36,335 bases of DNA from positions 1-36,335 of the forward strand of contig CAYUIY010000010.1 of the NCBI GenBank assembly GCA_964444915.1. Direction: 5' to 3'. Under the pieces are notes generated by a model that was not told the DNA's origin, did no database searches, and worked only from the letters and a program-made list of their open reading frames with translations. Of the stretch, positions 27,601-34,263 are shown piece by piece; within the stretch, counting starts at the first letter, position 1; every line of letters starts with the position of its first letter. Origin of the DNA: Anaerorudis sp964444915 (GTDB lineage: Bacteria; Bacteroidota; Bacteroidia; Bacteroidales; Dysgonomonadaceae). The translations under genes and the position numbers were made by a program.

Positions 27601-28026
27601 AGTACTGGGACGGTGATGCTGAGGCCAATTGAATTCAATTCCACCGGCTATCCATGGACCTGTAAGCCCTACTAAAGCAGGTTTTATCACCTGATTATAA
27701 TACACAAAATGACGATTCCTGATTTTATCGTATGCCATTTGAACACGCCCTCCCAGTTCGGGAAGAATCATAACTTTCAAATATTTATTCTCTATAAAAA
27801 GTGCTTTGTACTTCTTATTCTTTTTTTCGTCATAAATTTTTTCAATCACAGGATATGGATATACTACACCCGAACTTCCTTGATAAACTCTCTTTTCCAA
27901 AAACATGGGATTTTTTTCTTCTTCTCCCGTTGCATAAGTCGGAAGCAAAATATCTTCTTCCCAAGCTTTTACTATTCCTGCTTTATCTACTGTCGATCGA
28001 ATCAAATAATTTGTTATTATTTCCAT
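24673..28026 (-). CDS. DUF5107 domain protein with C-terminal TPR array (cytoplasmic)
   Basis: 1,117 residues without a signal peptide. The N-terminal third is a DUF5107 beta-sandwich related to galactose-mutarotase folds (MILPELGGRVQMAYDKIRNR, GGIEFNWPQHHRPSTF, FLWWANPAVSVNDAY, GNGDFGRAWERNLTDEDG). From about residue 475 on, tetratricopeptide repeats run to the end (for example YYNLGRCLKLQSRIDEAYDA, YKALYYLGNFWYANRQYEDA). Biochemistry of the family is not established as far as I can say; carbohydrate binding or processing with a TPR scaffold is a reasonable guess. The gene lies between the MFS sugar porter and susC, so it is likely induced with them and acts on the imported sugar in the cytoplasm. 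No catalytic residues can be assigned with confidence. Confidence 0.82.
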   Translation of the reverse strand: MEIITNYLIRSTVDKAGIVKAWEEDILLPTYATGEEEKNPMFLEKRVYQGSSGVVYPYPVIEKIYDEKKNKKYKALFIENKYLKVMILPELGGRVQMAYDKIRNRHFVYYNQVIKPALVGLTGPWIAGGIEFNWPQHHRPSTFLPTEYRIEENEDGSKTVWCNEVERMFRTKGMQGFTLYPDKAYLEVKVKIYNRTPFPQTFLWWANPAVSVNDAYKSVFPPDVHAVYDHGKRDVSSFPIAKGVYYKHDYSPGTDISRYKNIPVPTSFMAVHSNYDFLGGYDDDTESGILHVANHHISPGKKQWTWGNGDFGRAWERNLTDEDGPYIELMTGVYTENQPDFSWLQPYEEKSWSQYFMPYAEAGYVKNATKEIIANLDIHDKEATIILYATSELKGITVLLKDNSDEVLFSEKINISPEKPYKKSLTLTLADGKAEDIILSVLSKDNKNLLTYRPEKEKNKPIPKPARAAKEPKDIPLIEQLYLTGLHLEQYRHATFNPLDYYEEALSRDPGDVRCNNAVGLLLLRRGQFEKAQPYFEKAIETLTERNPNPYDGEPYYNLGRCLKLQSRIDEAYDAFFKSTWNAAWKDAGYFSVAQIDCIRRNWDIALENINQSLIRNWHNHKARQLKASILRKMGRKEEALKWVEESLSLDGFNIGCLFERYLLTHRQDEINQIKSILQGNYHTYLEYTLDFVDAGLHEEAAELLQLSLEEKNEEEVYPVVYYTLGYIAFLNNDSDKAKDFYEKAASISPDKCFPNRIEEVIILRHAISLNPTDYKALYYLGNFWYANRQYEDAIDCWERSVKINDAFPTVLRNLSLAYYNKLNKKQEAKELLEKAFSLDTSDARILMELDQLYKKLNYSPVERLSFLEKHLSVVEERDDLYLERITLYNQLGNYEKAKELLAQRHFHPWEGGEGKVGSQYTFCRVELAKQAIKGNDYKKALELLNETDSYPYNLEEGKLCTVKENDIEYFKGVCYRGMGDEETAKQWFLKATQGPEEPKQAFFYYDESPDKIYYQGLAWRALGDEKKAKERFNKLIDHGKEHVNDNCKIDYFAVSLPDLVIWEEDLNKRNRIHCYYVMALGYLGLVETEKAKEFLDKVLELDVNHLHSKTMLHNTL

Positions 28027-28052
28027 TAATACTTTTTTATACTATTTTTATA

Positions 28053-29435
28053 TTATCCAATAATTTCTTTTTCTATTTCCTCTAACGTTTTTCCTTTTGT
28101 TTCAGGCAAATTCATTTTGATAAAGAAAAATCCCCCAAGACATATTACCCCGTAAAGCCAAAATGTCCCATACGAACCCAGCAAATTGTTTAAGAGTGGA
28201 AAGGTATACGTAAGTACAAAACACGCTGCCCATAAAGCGAAGGTGGAAACAGCCATCGCCATTGCCCGTATGCTGGTGGGAAAAATTTCCGATATCACTA
28301 CCCACGTTACAGGTGCCAGTGTCATCGCATAGCAAGCAATGGCCAGGACTACCAGAATCAACATCGGAATCCCTTCCAAATGAAAGAAATATCCTGCTCC
28401 TAACAAGAGATAAATAAACGTCAGTCCACTTGTACCGATAAGCATCAGTGATCTTCTTCCCAATTTATCTACCAGATACATTCCCACAAACGTAAATATC
28501 ACATTGACAACGCCGGTAATAACGATGTTAAACAACATATCGGAAACATTATATCCTGCACCGGAAAATATTTCCTGAGCATAGTTGAAAATCACATTAA
28601 TCCCGCACCATTGTTGCAGTATGGCTATCAAAATACCTATGAGGACTATCTTGGCTAGCTTCCCTCGAAATAAATGTTTAAATGAAATATTATCGGGTGT
28701 TAAAGAAAGTGTTTCTTTAATTTCTTCAAGTTGGGTTTTTGCATATTCCGAATCTCTTATTTTAGCGAAAATATCATACGCTTTATCGTATTTTAATTTC
28801 GATGCCAACCAACGCGGACTTTCCGGTATGAAAAATACCAGCAGGAAAAACAATAGTGCCGGGATCGTTTCTGCCCAAAACATCCATCGCCATCCCATCT
28901 GACCGTTCCAAGAAAAAAGAATATTTTCCCCTTCAACAACAGGCTTTGCAATTAACCAATTGGTTATTTGTGCTGAAAGAATCCCCAACACGATAGCCAA
29001 TTGATAAAACGAAACAAATTTTCCTCTAACGGCTGGAGGAGAAATTTCCGAGATATACATAGGAGATATATTTGATGCCAAACCAATCCCCACTCCTCCT
29101 AATATTCTGAAGAAAATAAACCAATTGATAGAATTTACGATGCCAGTTCCAATTGCAGAAATTATAAAAATCAAAGAGGCAATTATCAACATTAATTTCC
29201 TGCCATATTTATCTGACAGACTCCCCGAAATGGTAACCCCAATTAAACACCCCAAAATGGCACTACTCATCGCCCACCCTTGAAGCCAAGGAATATTTTC
29301 GATGAAAAAATAAATTTCGTAAAAAGCTTTTGCCCCTCCTATAACCACCCAATCATAGCCAAACAAAAAACCTCCCATCGCAGCTACTAAGGATATCAGG
29401 ATCAAATAACGATTATTAATTCTTACATTTTCCAT
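28053..29435 (-). CDS. MFS sugar porter (XylE/GLUT-like monosaccharide:H+ symporter)
   Basis: A 460-residue, 12-helix protein with the sugar-porter signatures: GYDWVVIGGAK in helix 1, DKYGRKLML in loop 2-3, MYISEISPPAVRGKFVSFYQ (PESPRW-type region begins later with FIPESPRWLASK), QQWCGINVIFNYAQEIF in helix 7, DKLGRRSLMLIG, VISEIFPTSIRAMAMAVSTF and the C-terminal PETKGKTLEEIEKEI. It moves a monosaccharide across the inner membrane, usually with a proton. As the first gene of the PUL operon, 26 bp ahead of the DUF5107 gene and divergent from the AraC regulator, it is probably the uptake route for galactose, fucose or another hexose freed in the periplasm. Substrate is not determinable from the motifs. 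Confidence 0.93.
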   Translation of the reverse strand: MENVRINNRYLILISLVAAMGGFLFGYDWVVIGGAKAFYEIYFFIENIPWLQGWAMSSAILGCLIGVTISGSLSDKYGRKLMLIIASLIFIISAIGTGIVNSINWFIFFRILGGVGIGLASNISPMYISEISPPAVRGKFVSFYQLAIVLGILSAQITNWLIAKPVVEGENILFSWNGQMGWRWMFWAETIPALLFFLLVFFIPESPRWLASKLKYDKAYDIFAKIRDSEYAKTQLEEIKETLSLTPDNISFKHLFRGKLAKIVLIGILIAILQQWCGINVIFNYAQEIFSGAGYNVSDMLFNIVITGVVNVIFTFVGMYLVDKLGRRSLMLIGTSGLTFIYLLLGAGYFFHLEGIPMLILVVLAIACYAMTLAPVTWVVISEIFPTSIRAMAMAVSTFALWAACFVLTYTFPLLNNLLGSYGTFWLYGVICLGGFFFIKMNLPETKGKTLEEIEKEIIG

Positions 29436-29454
29436 ATACTATTATTAAACACTA

Positions 29455-29462
29455 CAAAGTTA
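29455..29462 (-). promoter_or_regulatory. candidate promoter -7 box for the PUL operon
   Basis: TAACTTTG on the - strand matches the Bacteroidota TAnnTTTG -7 element and lies 20 bp before the MFS start codon, so the 5' leader would be short. No clear -33 TTTG is seen at the expected distance, which would fit a promoter that needs an activator such as the divergent AraC protein. Confidence 0.5.
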
Positions 29463-29494
29463 AGTCAATATATCACAAATAAAATGTAGTTTAT

Positions 29495-29526
29495 ATTGCA
29501 TTTGATGTAAAAAATCACTATTTTTG
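29495..29526 (+). promoter_or_regulatory. candidate promoter for the AraC-type regulator
   Basis: TATTTTTG (29519-29526) fits the -7 consensus TAnnTTTG, with ATTG at 29495-29498 as a possible -33 box at a 20-bp spacing. It gives a leader of about 65 nt that contains the direct repeats at 29566-29596. Confidence 0.45.
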
Positions 29527-29565
29527 GAGAGATTTTAACATTGTGTCAAGCAAATAAAAATAAAG

Positions 29566-29596
29566 ATGTAAAATATAACTACAAACATGTAAAATA
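29566..29596 (+). promoter_or_regulatory. two identical 10-bp direct repeats at 21-bp spacing, candidate AraC-family operator
   Basis: ATGTAAAATA occurs at 29566-29575 and 29587-29596, exactly 21 bp apart (two helical turns). A related copy, ATGTAAAAAA, is at 29505-29514. Direct half-sites at 21-bp spacing are how AraC itself binds araI1/I2. The position just before the regulator's own start suggests autoregulation, possibly also control of the divergent PUL promoter. The sequence is AT-rich, so chance cannot be excluded. Confidence 0.45.
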
Positions 29597-29598
29597 AA

Positions 29599-30480
29599 AT
29601 GACTGAAAAAATCGCCGACGGCTTCAAAGGAGAAAGAGCCATTATATTGCCTTACAATATCCGAACATACCAAGCACAAAATAGTGTCACAAACCAAATG
29701 TATGTCACCCATATCGGTTATTATCCCAAAGCAAAATACCATTATAGAAAAAGAGAACAAGGGGCTCACCAAAATATACTTATATATTGTGAAGAGGGGA
29801 AAGGATGGATCATTTATAACGACGAAAAATTATATTTGACAAGAAATCAAGCATTCATATTGCCGGCAAACAAAGCTCATGTATATGGAGCAGATAATAT
29901 GGATCCCTGGAGTATTTATTGGATACACTTTCTTGGCGAAAAGGTAGATATATTTTCTTCCATAATAGGGAGAACAATCAATATATACGAATCCGACAGC
30001 AGCAGATATGAAGACAGGTTCTTATTATTCGAAGAAATTTTCCGAAATTTAGAGATGGGGTATAGCCCTGAAAATTTGGAATATACCAGTTTTTGTTTAC
30101 TGCATTTTTTGGCAACGATAAAATACTTACCTCAATTTAGAAGAATAAAAAATGTAAAAGAGAAGGATACTATTCAAAAAAGTATTTTATACATGAAAGA
30201 CAATTTGGAAAACAAAATCACTCTCGAAGACATTGCTCAACATGTTGGGTATTCACCTTCACACTTTGAAAATCTGTTTTTAGAAAAAACATCCTATTCT
30301 CCAATGAAATATTACAATCAACTTAAAATTCAACGGGCATGTTCTTATCTCCAGTTTTCCGATTTAAAAATTAAGGAAATAGCTTTTCGACTTGAATATT
30401 TTGATCCCTACCATTTTTCAAAAGCTTTTAAGAAAGAAATGGGTATTCCTCCAAAGGAATATAAAAGAAAATATAAATAA
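29599..30480 (+). CDS. AraC-family transcriptional regulator
   Basis: 293 residues. The N-terminal half is a cupin-like sugar-sensing domain (GKGWIIYNDEKLYLTRNQAF, ILPANKAHVYGAD, YWIHFLGE). The C-terminal half (about 190-293) has two helix-turn-helix motifs: ITLEDIAQHVGYSPSHFENL and LKIKEIAFRLEYFDPYHFSK, ending KAFKKEMGIPPKEYKRK, the classical AraC/XylS signature. It is divergent from the MFS-headed PUL operon with a 163-bp shared upstream region, and is its likely sugar-responsive activator. PULs more often use hybrid two-component or sigma/anti-sigma systems, and none of those is present here. The effector probably is a monosaccharide or short sugar reaching the cytoplasm. Confidence 0.93.
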   Translation: MTEKIADGFKGERAIILPYNIRTYQAQNSVTNQMYVTHIGYYPKAKYHYRKREQGAHQNILIYCEEGKGWIIYNDEKLYLTRNQAFILPANKAHVYGADNMDPWSIYWIHFLGEKVDIFSSIIGRTINIYESDSSRYEDRFLLFEEIFRNLEMGYSPENLEYTSFCLLHFLATIKYLPQFRRIKNVKEKDTIQKSILYMKDNLENKITLEDIAQHVGYSPSHFENLFLEKTSYSPMKYYNQLKIQRACSYLQFSDLKIKEIAFRLEYFDPYHFSKAFKKEMGIPPKEYKRKYK

Positions 30481-30541
30481 GTATATATTGCTGATTAGAT
30501 AAGAACTATTAGTAGTCAAGACATGTTTTGACTACAAAGGT

Positions 30542-30589
30542 TAAAACCATAAATCCCCGATAATCGATTATCGGGGATTTATGGTTTTA
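30542..30589. terminator. 48-nt perfect palindrome, bidirectional terminator
   Basis: Bases 30542-30589 read the same on both strands, with a centre of ATCGAT and a CCCCGATA/TATCGGGG core, so RNA from either strand folds into a long hairpin ending in a short T-run. It lies between the AraC gene (ends 30480, +) and tRNA-Lys (transcribed toward it on -), two bases from the tRNA 3' end (30591). A shared terminator is the natural reading. Confidence 0.8.
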
Positions 30590-30590
30590 G

Positions 30591-30663
30591 TGATCCGCCT
30601 GGGATTCGAACCCAGGACCCCATCCTTAAAAGGGATGTGCTCTGCCTGCTGAGCTAGCGAATC
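30591..30663 (-). tRNA. tRNA-Lys (anticodon TTT)
   Basis: A 73-nt cloverleaf on the - strand. The acceptor stem is GATTCGC with GCGGATC plus discriminator A; the D arm is GCTC..GAGC. The anticodon stem CATCC/GGATG encloses the loop CTTTTAA, giving anticodon TTT. The T arm is CCTGG GTTCGAATC CCAGG. CCA is not encoded. The gene lies at the right border of the AT-rich PUL block, and tRNA 3' ends are common integration sites, although I saw no second copy of its 3' end at the other border. Confidence 0.95.
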
Positions 30664-30693
30664 GACCTTATTGCTTTCTTGCAAAAGCGAGTG

Positions 30694-30725
30694 CAAAGAT
30701 AAAATCTTTATTTTAAAATTCCAAA
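30694..30725 (-). promoter_or_regulatory. promoter of tRNA-Lys
   Basis: On the - strand TTTG (30722-30725), a 20-bp spacer and TATCTTTG (30694-30701) match both parts of the Bacteroidota primary-sigma consensus (TTTG, 19-21 bp, TAnnTTTG). The box ends 30 bp before the mature tRNA 5' end. Confidence 0.7.
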
Positions 30726-30979
30726 GGTTCGCATCGTAAATTTGTAAAAATATAGGTTATGACCTCTTCTACAGCCTTCCAATAAACCAAAGCAACTTGC
30801 TTACCCGAGTCCGATATTCGGAGCAAGATCTCATGCCACCTTTAGATAAAAACCTTATCCACAATCGCATTCCGAAATGAAAGAGCACTGCATCGTCTTA
30901 TCGGAAACCGTCCTTTACTAACGATTGCGCCCAGACTTTAAAAAAAATGCACGTTGATACAAACAGCGGAAAAACCATC
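30726..30979. other. intergenic, no gene seen
   Basis: Spacer between the tRNA-Lys promoter and the ahcY stop. No coding or RNA gene recognised. A weak hairpin (CTTGCT at 30796-30801 with AGCAAG at 30822-30827, and CCGA/TCGG inside) might end the ahcY transcript. Confidence 0.5.
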
Positions 30980-32404
30980 TTAGTACCGATAGTGTTCCGG
31001 CTTGTAGGGTCCTTCCACCGGTACACCCAGGTATTCAGCCTGCTTGGGTGTCAGGCGGGTAAGTTTCACTCCAAGGTGATCCAAATGCAGGCGGGCCACT
31101 TCCTCGTCGAGATGCTTCGGCAATCGATATACCCCCACCTCATAGTCGTTTTTCCACAACTCCATTTGCGCCAGTGTCTGATTCGTAAACGAATTGCTCA
31201 TCACAAACGACGGATGCCCCGTGGCACAACCCAGATTGACCAATCGCCCCTCGGCCAATAGAAAAATGGCATTTCCCGAAGGGAAAGTATATTTATCCAC
31301 CTGCGGTTTGATATTGGTATGGCGTATCCCCGGGAAGTTCACCAGCCTGTCCACCTGAATCTCGTTGTCGAAATGCCCGATATTGCACACGATGGCCTGA
31401 TCCTTCATCTGCTGCATATGCTCAAGGGTAATCACGTCGCAATTGCCGGTTGCCGTCACAAAAATGTTTCCTTCCTTCACGGCCTCCTCCATCGTGGTCA
31501 CCTCGAACCCCTCCATAGCAGCCTGCAAAGCACAAATCGGATCGATCTCCGTAACCAACACGCGCGCACCATACGAGCGCATCGACTGTGCACACCCCTT
31601 GCCCACATCGCCGTAACCAAGCACCACCACCACCTTGCCGGCAATCATCACATCCGTTGCACGCTTGATGCCGTCGGCCAACGACTCGCGACATCCGTAC
31701 AGGTTATCGAACTTCGATTTGGTAACCGAATCGTTCACGTTAATGGCCGGCACCAACAGTTCGCCTCTTTCCATCATTTGATACAGCCGGTGAACGCCCG
31801 TCGTCGTTTCTTCCGAAATCCCCTTCAAGCCCTCCACCGTCTTGTGCCAGCGGCGATTATCCTCGTTCAGGATCCGCTTCAACGTATCCAGGATGGCTTG
31901 TTCTTCACGATTCGCTCCCTCTCGGTTGAGCATCTCCGGATTTTCTTCGGCATAATATCCTTTGTGCACCAGCAACGAAGCATCGCCCCCGTCGTCCACA
32001 ATCAGATTCGGCCCCTTGCCGTCGGGAAACCGCAACGCCATATCGGTACACCACCAATACTCCTCAATCGTCTCGCCTTTCCACGCAAAAACCGGCACAG
32101 CTGTGGCAGCAATCGCTGCAGCGGCATGATCCTGTGTAGAAAAAATATTGCAGCTCGCCCAACGCACATCGGCACCCAATGCCACCAACGTTTCAATCAA
32201 CACTGCCGTCTGTATGGTCATATGCAGCGAACCGGTAATGCGGGCGCCCTTCAGGGGTTGCTCTGCGGCATATTTTCTGCGCAGGGCCATCAATCCCGGC
32301 ATCTCCTTTTCGGCTATTTCGATTTCCTTTCGTCCGAAATCGGCCAACGATATATCGGCAATTTTATACGGTAAATCCGTAGCATAATTTTTATTTTGAA
32401 TCAT
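30980..32404 (-). CDS. ahcY: adenosylhomocysteinase (S-adenosyl-L-homocysteine hydrolase)
   Basis: 474 residues from ATG 32404 (MIQNKNYATDLPYKIADISL), the usual family length. Reversibly splits S-adenosylhomocysteine into homocysteine and adenosine, relieving inhibition of methyltransferases; cytoplasmic and NAD-dependent. Motifs: ARITGSLHMTIQTAVLIETL and SCNIFSTQDHAAAAIA (substrate site), VDDGGDASLL, VPAINVNDSVTKSKFDNLYG (catalytic Lys and Asp), VVVLGYGDVGKGCA (NAD-binding Rossmann loop) and the C-terminal KPEHYRY that reaches into the partner subunit's NAD site. The reading frame stays open far upstream (to 33097), but that stretch is the complement of the divergent gene and not part of this protein. 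A typical core chromosomal gene, more GC-rich than the PUL. Confidence 0.97.
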   Translation of the reverse strand: MIQNKNYATDLPYKIADISLADFGRKEIEIAEKEMPGLMALRRKYAAEQPLKGARITGSLHMTIQTAVLIETLVALGADVRWASCNIFSTQDHAAAAIAATAVPVFAWKGETIEEYWWCTDMALRFPDGKGPNLIVDDGGDASLLVHKGYYAEENPEMLNREGANREEQAILDTLKRILNEDNRRWHKTVEGLKGISEETTTGVHRLYQMMERGELLVPAINVNDSVTKSKFDNLYGCRESLADGIKRATDVMIAGKVVVVLGYGDVGKGCAQSMRSYGARVLVTEIDPICALQAAMEGFEVTTMEEAVKEGNIFVTATGNCDVITLEHMQQMKDQAIVCNIGHFDNEIQVDRLVNFPGIRHTNIKPQVDKYTFPSGNAIFLLAEGRLVNLGCATGHPSFVMSNSFTNQTLAQMELWKNDYEVGVYRLPKHLDEEVARLHLDHLGVKLTRLTPKQAEYLGVPVEGPYKPEHYRY

Positions 32405-32437
32405 AACGTCACAAATTATATTCTGTCTTTCCGACAA

Positions 32438-32445
32438 CAAAGTTA
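32438..32445 (-). promoter_or_regulatory. candidate ahcY promoter -7 box
   Basis: TAACTTTG on the - strand fits TAnnTTTG, 33 bp before the ahcY start codon. TTTCGG about 20 bp further upstream is a weak -33 box. I saw no SAH or SAM riboswitch fold in the short leader. Confidence 0.55.
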
Positions 32446-32536
32446 CACCATAAATTTTGAATGTCCGAAAAATCGACCGTTTTCGATATACCCAAAGGAA
32501 ATTTTTTCCCATCTTTGTAAGAGGCAAAAGCTTACA

Positions 32537-32616
32537 AATTGAGGCTTCACTATTTTTTACAACGCACAAGAAGGTGGCGGGTTGCAAGTGCAAAGGTTTA
32601 TGAATTGAGGCTTCAC
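32537..32616 (+). repeat. 14-bp direct repeat upstream of the chimeric methylase/transposase gene
   Basis: AATTGAGGCTTCAC is present at 32537-32550 and 32603-32616, 66 bp apart, in the leader of the gene that starts at 32652. Exact 14-base repetition is unlikely by chance in so short a region; it may be an operator or a small duplication. Function unknown. Confidence 0.6.
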
Positions 32617-32651
32617 CGGATAAACCCAACGAAAAGATCGAAAGAAAAAAC

Positions 32652-34052
32652 ATGAAAGAGAAAAATGAAAACTCCGACTTCTGCCCCGAAAACACCCACA
32701 AACATTTTCGAGGAGACAAAACCCTGTCCGAAACCATAAACGACACGGTAACGGAATCACTAAAATACTGTCTCAAAACCCATATCGAAAATACATTCCG
32801 AACAGCGAACCTCGACGAAAAACTCACTTCCTTGTTCTCGCAAGCCGACAACGAAAATCCTTTTAACGAAAAAGAAACCCATTTCCTGGTAGAACAAATC
32901 AACCGGCTAAAAATCCTCGATCTCACGGTGGGTGACGGTACGCTTCTCGTCGAAGTGTTAAACAAACTGACCTTCCTGCTTTCGAAACTCGATCCCCTCA
33001 ACGAAAAGTGGAAACAGCAGCAAATCCGGGCGCTCGATCGCATCGCCGACCCCACATCAAAAAGCGAACTCCACGAAACCATAGAAACCGTTTTCAATCA
33101 AAACGCACCCGATTACGCGCGAAAACGGTACTTGATCCAAAACTGCCTCTACGGCATATGCGGCGACCCCTCGTCTTTAAACACAGCCAAGCACAACCTT
33201 TTAAATTGCCTGCTTGAAGAACAAGAAGCAGCACCGGATATGAATGCACGTGAAGATATCGACTCCTTGTTTCATCTCGAAACCAATCCGTTGCCCGCAA
33301 ATGCACCAATCGAATCGTCCAAACATCGAGAAGAGGAACATTGCCACATCAACCGGTGGGACGATGGGTTCGACCCCGAACGATTGTTCGGAATAGAAAA
33401 CAAAAGCATCACCCTCCAAAAAAACCGTAAATTGTTTCACATAACATGGGGAACGTACAACAGCCGGTACCACTATGATGAAGCACCTTTCCCGTCAAAA
33501 GACCCGGGAGCGGTTTTGCTTACCCTCGAGGAAAGGAATCTCTTAGCCGATATCCTGGCCGAAAGAATCCGGATGAAGAAATATAGGGTATTGGCATTGA
33601 ATGTATTGCAAGATCATGTTCACCTGTTGTTGGCTGCCGAAGAAGAAGAAGAGGTTTGCCGAATAATCGACGACCTAAAGGGATACTCCTCCTATACCTT
33701 CCATCGTGAACAGGAACAGGAACAGGAACAGGAACAGGAACAGGAAGAGGCAACGGCAAAACCACTCGCCGCCGAAGAAACAACCTCCGGTGCCAAATCT
33801 CCGAGAAAACTCTGGCAACGGAAATACCACACCATCCTGATCGAGAATAAAACACAATTCGAAAAAGCAAGCGAAGAGATTCAAAACAATCACCTTAAGC
33901 ATGAACTCCCTCCCATCGATTTCAACGTCCTGTCCCCTGCACTTACCCCATTCGAAAAAGCATTCAACCCCGAAACAATCACCACCGGCTTCGATATCGT
34001 CTTCGGCAACCTGCACTGCGTAAGTACACTCCTCATCCAAAAAAGAGAATAA
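32652..34052 (+). CDS. decayed Eco57I-like DNA methyltransferase fragment with embedded HUH (Y1/RAYT-like) transposase domain
   Basis: 466 residues, no signal peptide. Residues 85-190 resemble the SAM-binding region of Eco57I/type IIG adenine methylases: LKILDLTVGDGTLLVEVLNK stands where DPAVGSGAF-type motif I is expected, and YARKRYLIQNCLYGIC where family members have a similar segment. Residues 435-457 (FNPETITTGFDIVFGNLHCV) stand where FDIVIGNPPY is expected; NPPY, the catalytic motif, is NLHC. Between them (about 255-420) is a Y1-transposase-like domain: KLFHITWGTYNSR, LNVLQDHVHLLLA with the H322-x-H324 metal pair, DDLKGYSSYTF, and LWQRKYHTILIENKTQF then IQNNHLKHEL. The Tyr expected before IQNN appears to be Glu409. 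Both activities therefore look lost, yet the frame is open. The protein stops right after the NLHC region, so it is truncated relative to methylases. A Gln-Glu repeat lies at 353-366. Confidence 0.6.
   Translation: MKEKNENSDFCPENTHKHFRGDKTLSETINDTVTESLKYCLKTHIENTFRTANLDEKLTSLFSQADNENPFNEKETHFLVEQINRLKILDLTVGDGTLLVEVLNKLTFLLSKLDPLNEKWKQQQIRALDRIADPTSKSELHETIETVFNQNAPDYARKRYLIQNCLYGICGDPSSLNTAKHNLLNCLLEEQEAAPDMNAREDIDSLFHLETNPLPANAPIESSKHREEEHCHINRWDDGFDPERLFGIENKSITLQKNRKLFHITWGTYNSRYHYDEAPFPSKDPGAVLLTLEERNLLADILAERIRMKKYRVLALNVLQDHVHLLLAAEEEEEVCRIIDDLKGYSSYTFHREQEQEQEQEQEQEEATAKPLAAEETTSGAKSPRKLWQRKYHTILIENKTQFEKASEEIQNNHLKHELPPIDFNVLSPALTPFEKAFNPETITTGFDIVFGNLHCVSTLLIQKRE
33708..33743 (+). 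repeat. hexanucleotide tandem repeat (GAACAG)6 encoding (Glu-Gln)6
   Basis: Six perfect copies of GAACAG, then a variant GAAGAG. The unit is a multiple of three, so slippage would change the length of an EQ tract inside the transposase-like domain without breaking the frame. It lies in the linker between the YSSYTF helix and the LWQRKYH strand. Confidence 0.92.
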
Positions 34053-34129
34053 AAAGCCAATCATACGCGCGGAAAATCATATTCCGACCGAAACCCTTTG
34101 GGATCAACCCCTACCCGTTCATCGTCAAT

Positions 34130-34234
34130 TCATTGGCGATTATTTCGGCTTGTTTCAACACCGTTTCTGTCGCGAGCATCTGCATAATTTAATACGGCAA
34201 TTTCTCCCAATTTATATTCCTTCCTCTCACTCAT
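34130..34234 (-). pseudogene. 34-codon scrap resembling the start of a type I restriction HsdS
   Basis: An ORF starting 30 bp after the dinD stop reads MSERKEYKLGEIAVLN and ends after 34 codons. MSE(W/R)KE..LGEI is a common opening of type I restriction specificity subunits, and dinD genes are often found between hsdM and hsdS. The remainder does not look like HsdS. This is therefore probably the stump left after deletion of hsdS; it could also be a chance short ORF. No hsdM or hsdR is in the window. Confidence 0.45.
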
Positions 34235-34263
34235 TACTGTTTATCTTTAAAAGTTGCCCGGAT

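Noticed and set aside
31319..32374. 351-codon + strand ORF across ahcY
   Set aside because: It is the complement of a highly conserved enzyme gene, rich in His, Arg and Leu, with no domain: a codon-bias shadow.
32405..32437. SAH or SAM riboswitch before ahcY
   Set aside because: The leader after the likely promoter is only about 33 nt, too short and without a matching fold.
32405..33097. Long N-terminal extension of the ahcY reading frame (about 231 codons)
   Set aside because: It has no homology to adenosylhomocysteinases, runs antisense through the divergent gene, and the protein starting at 32404 already has full family length.
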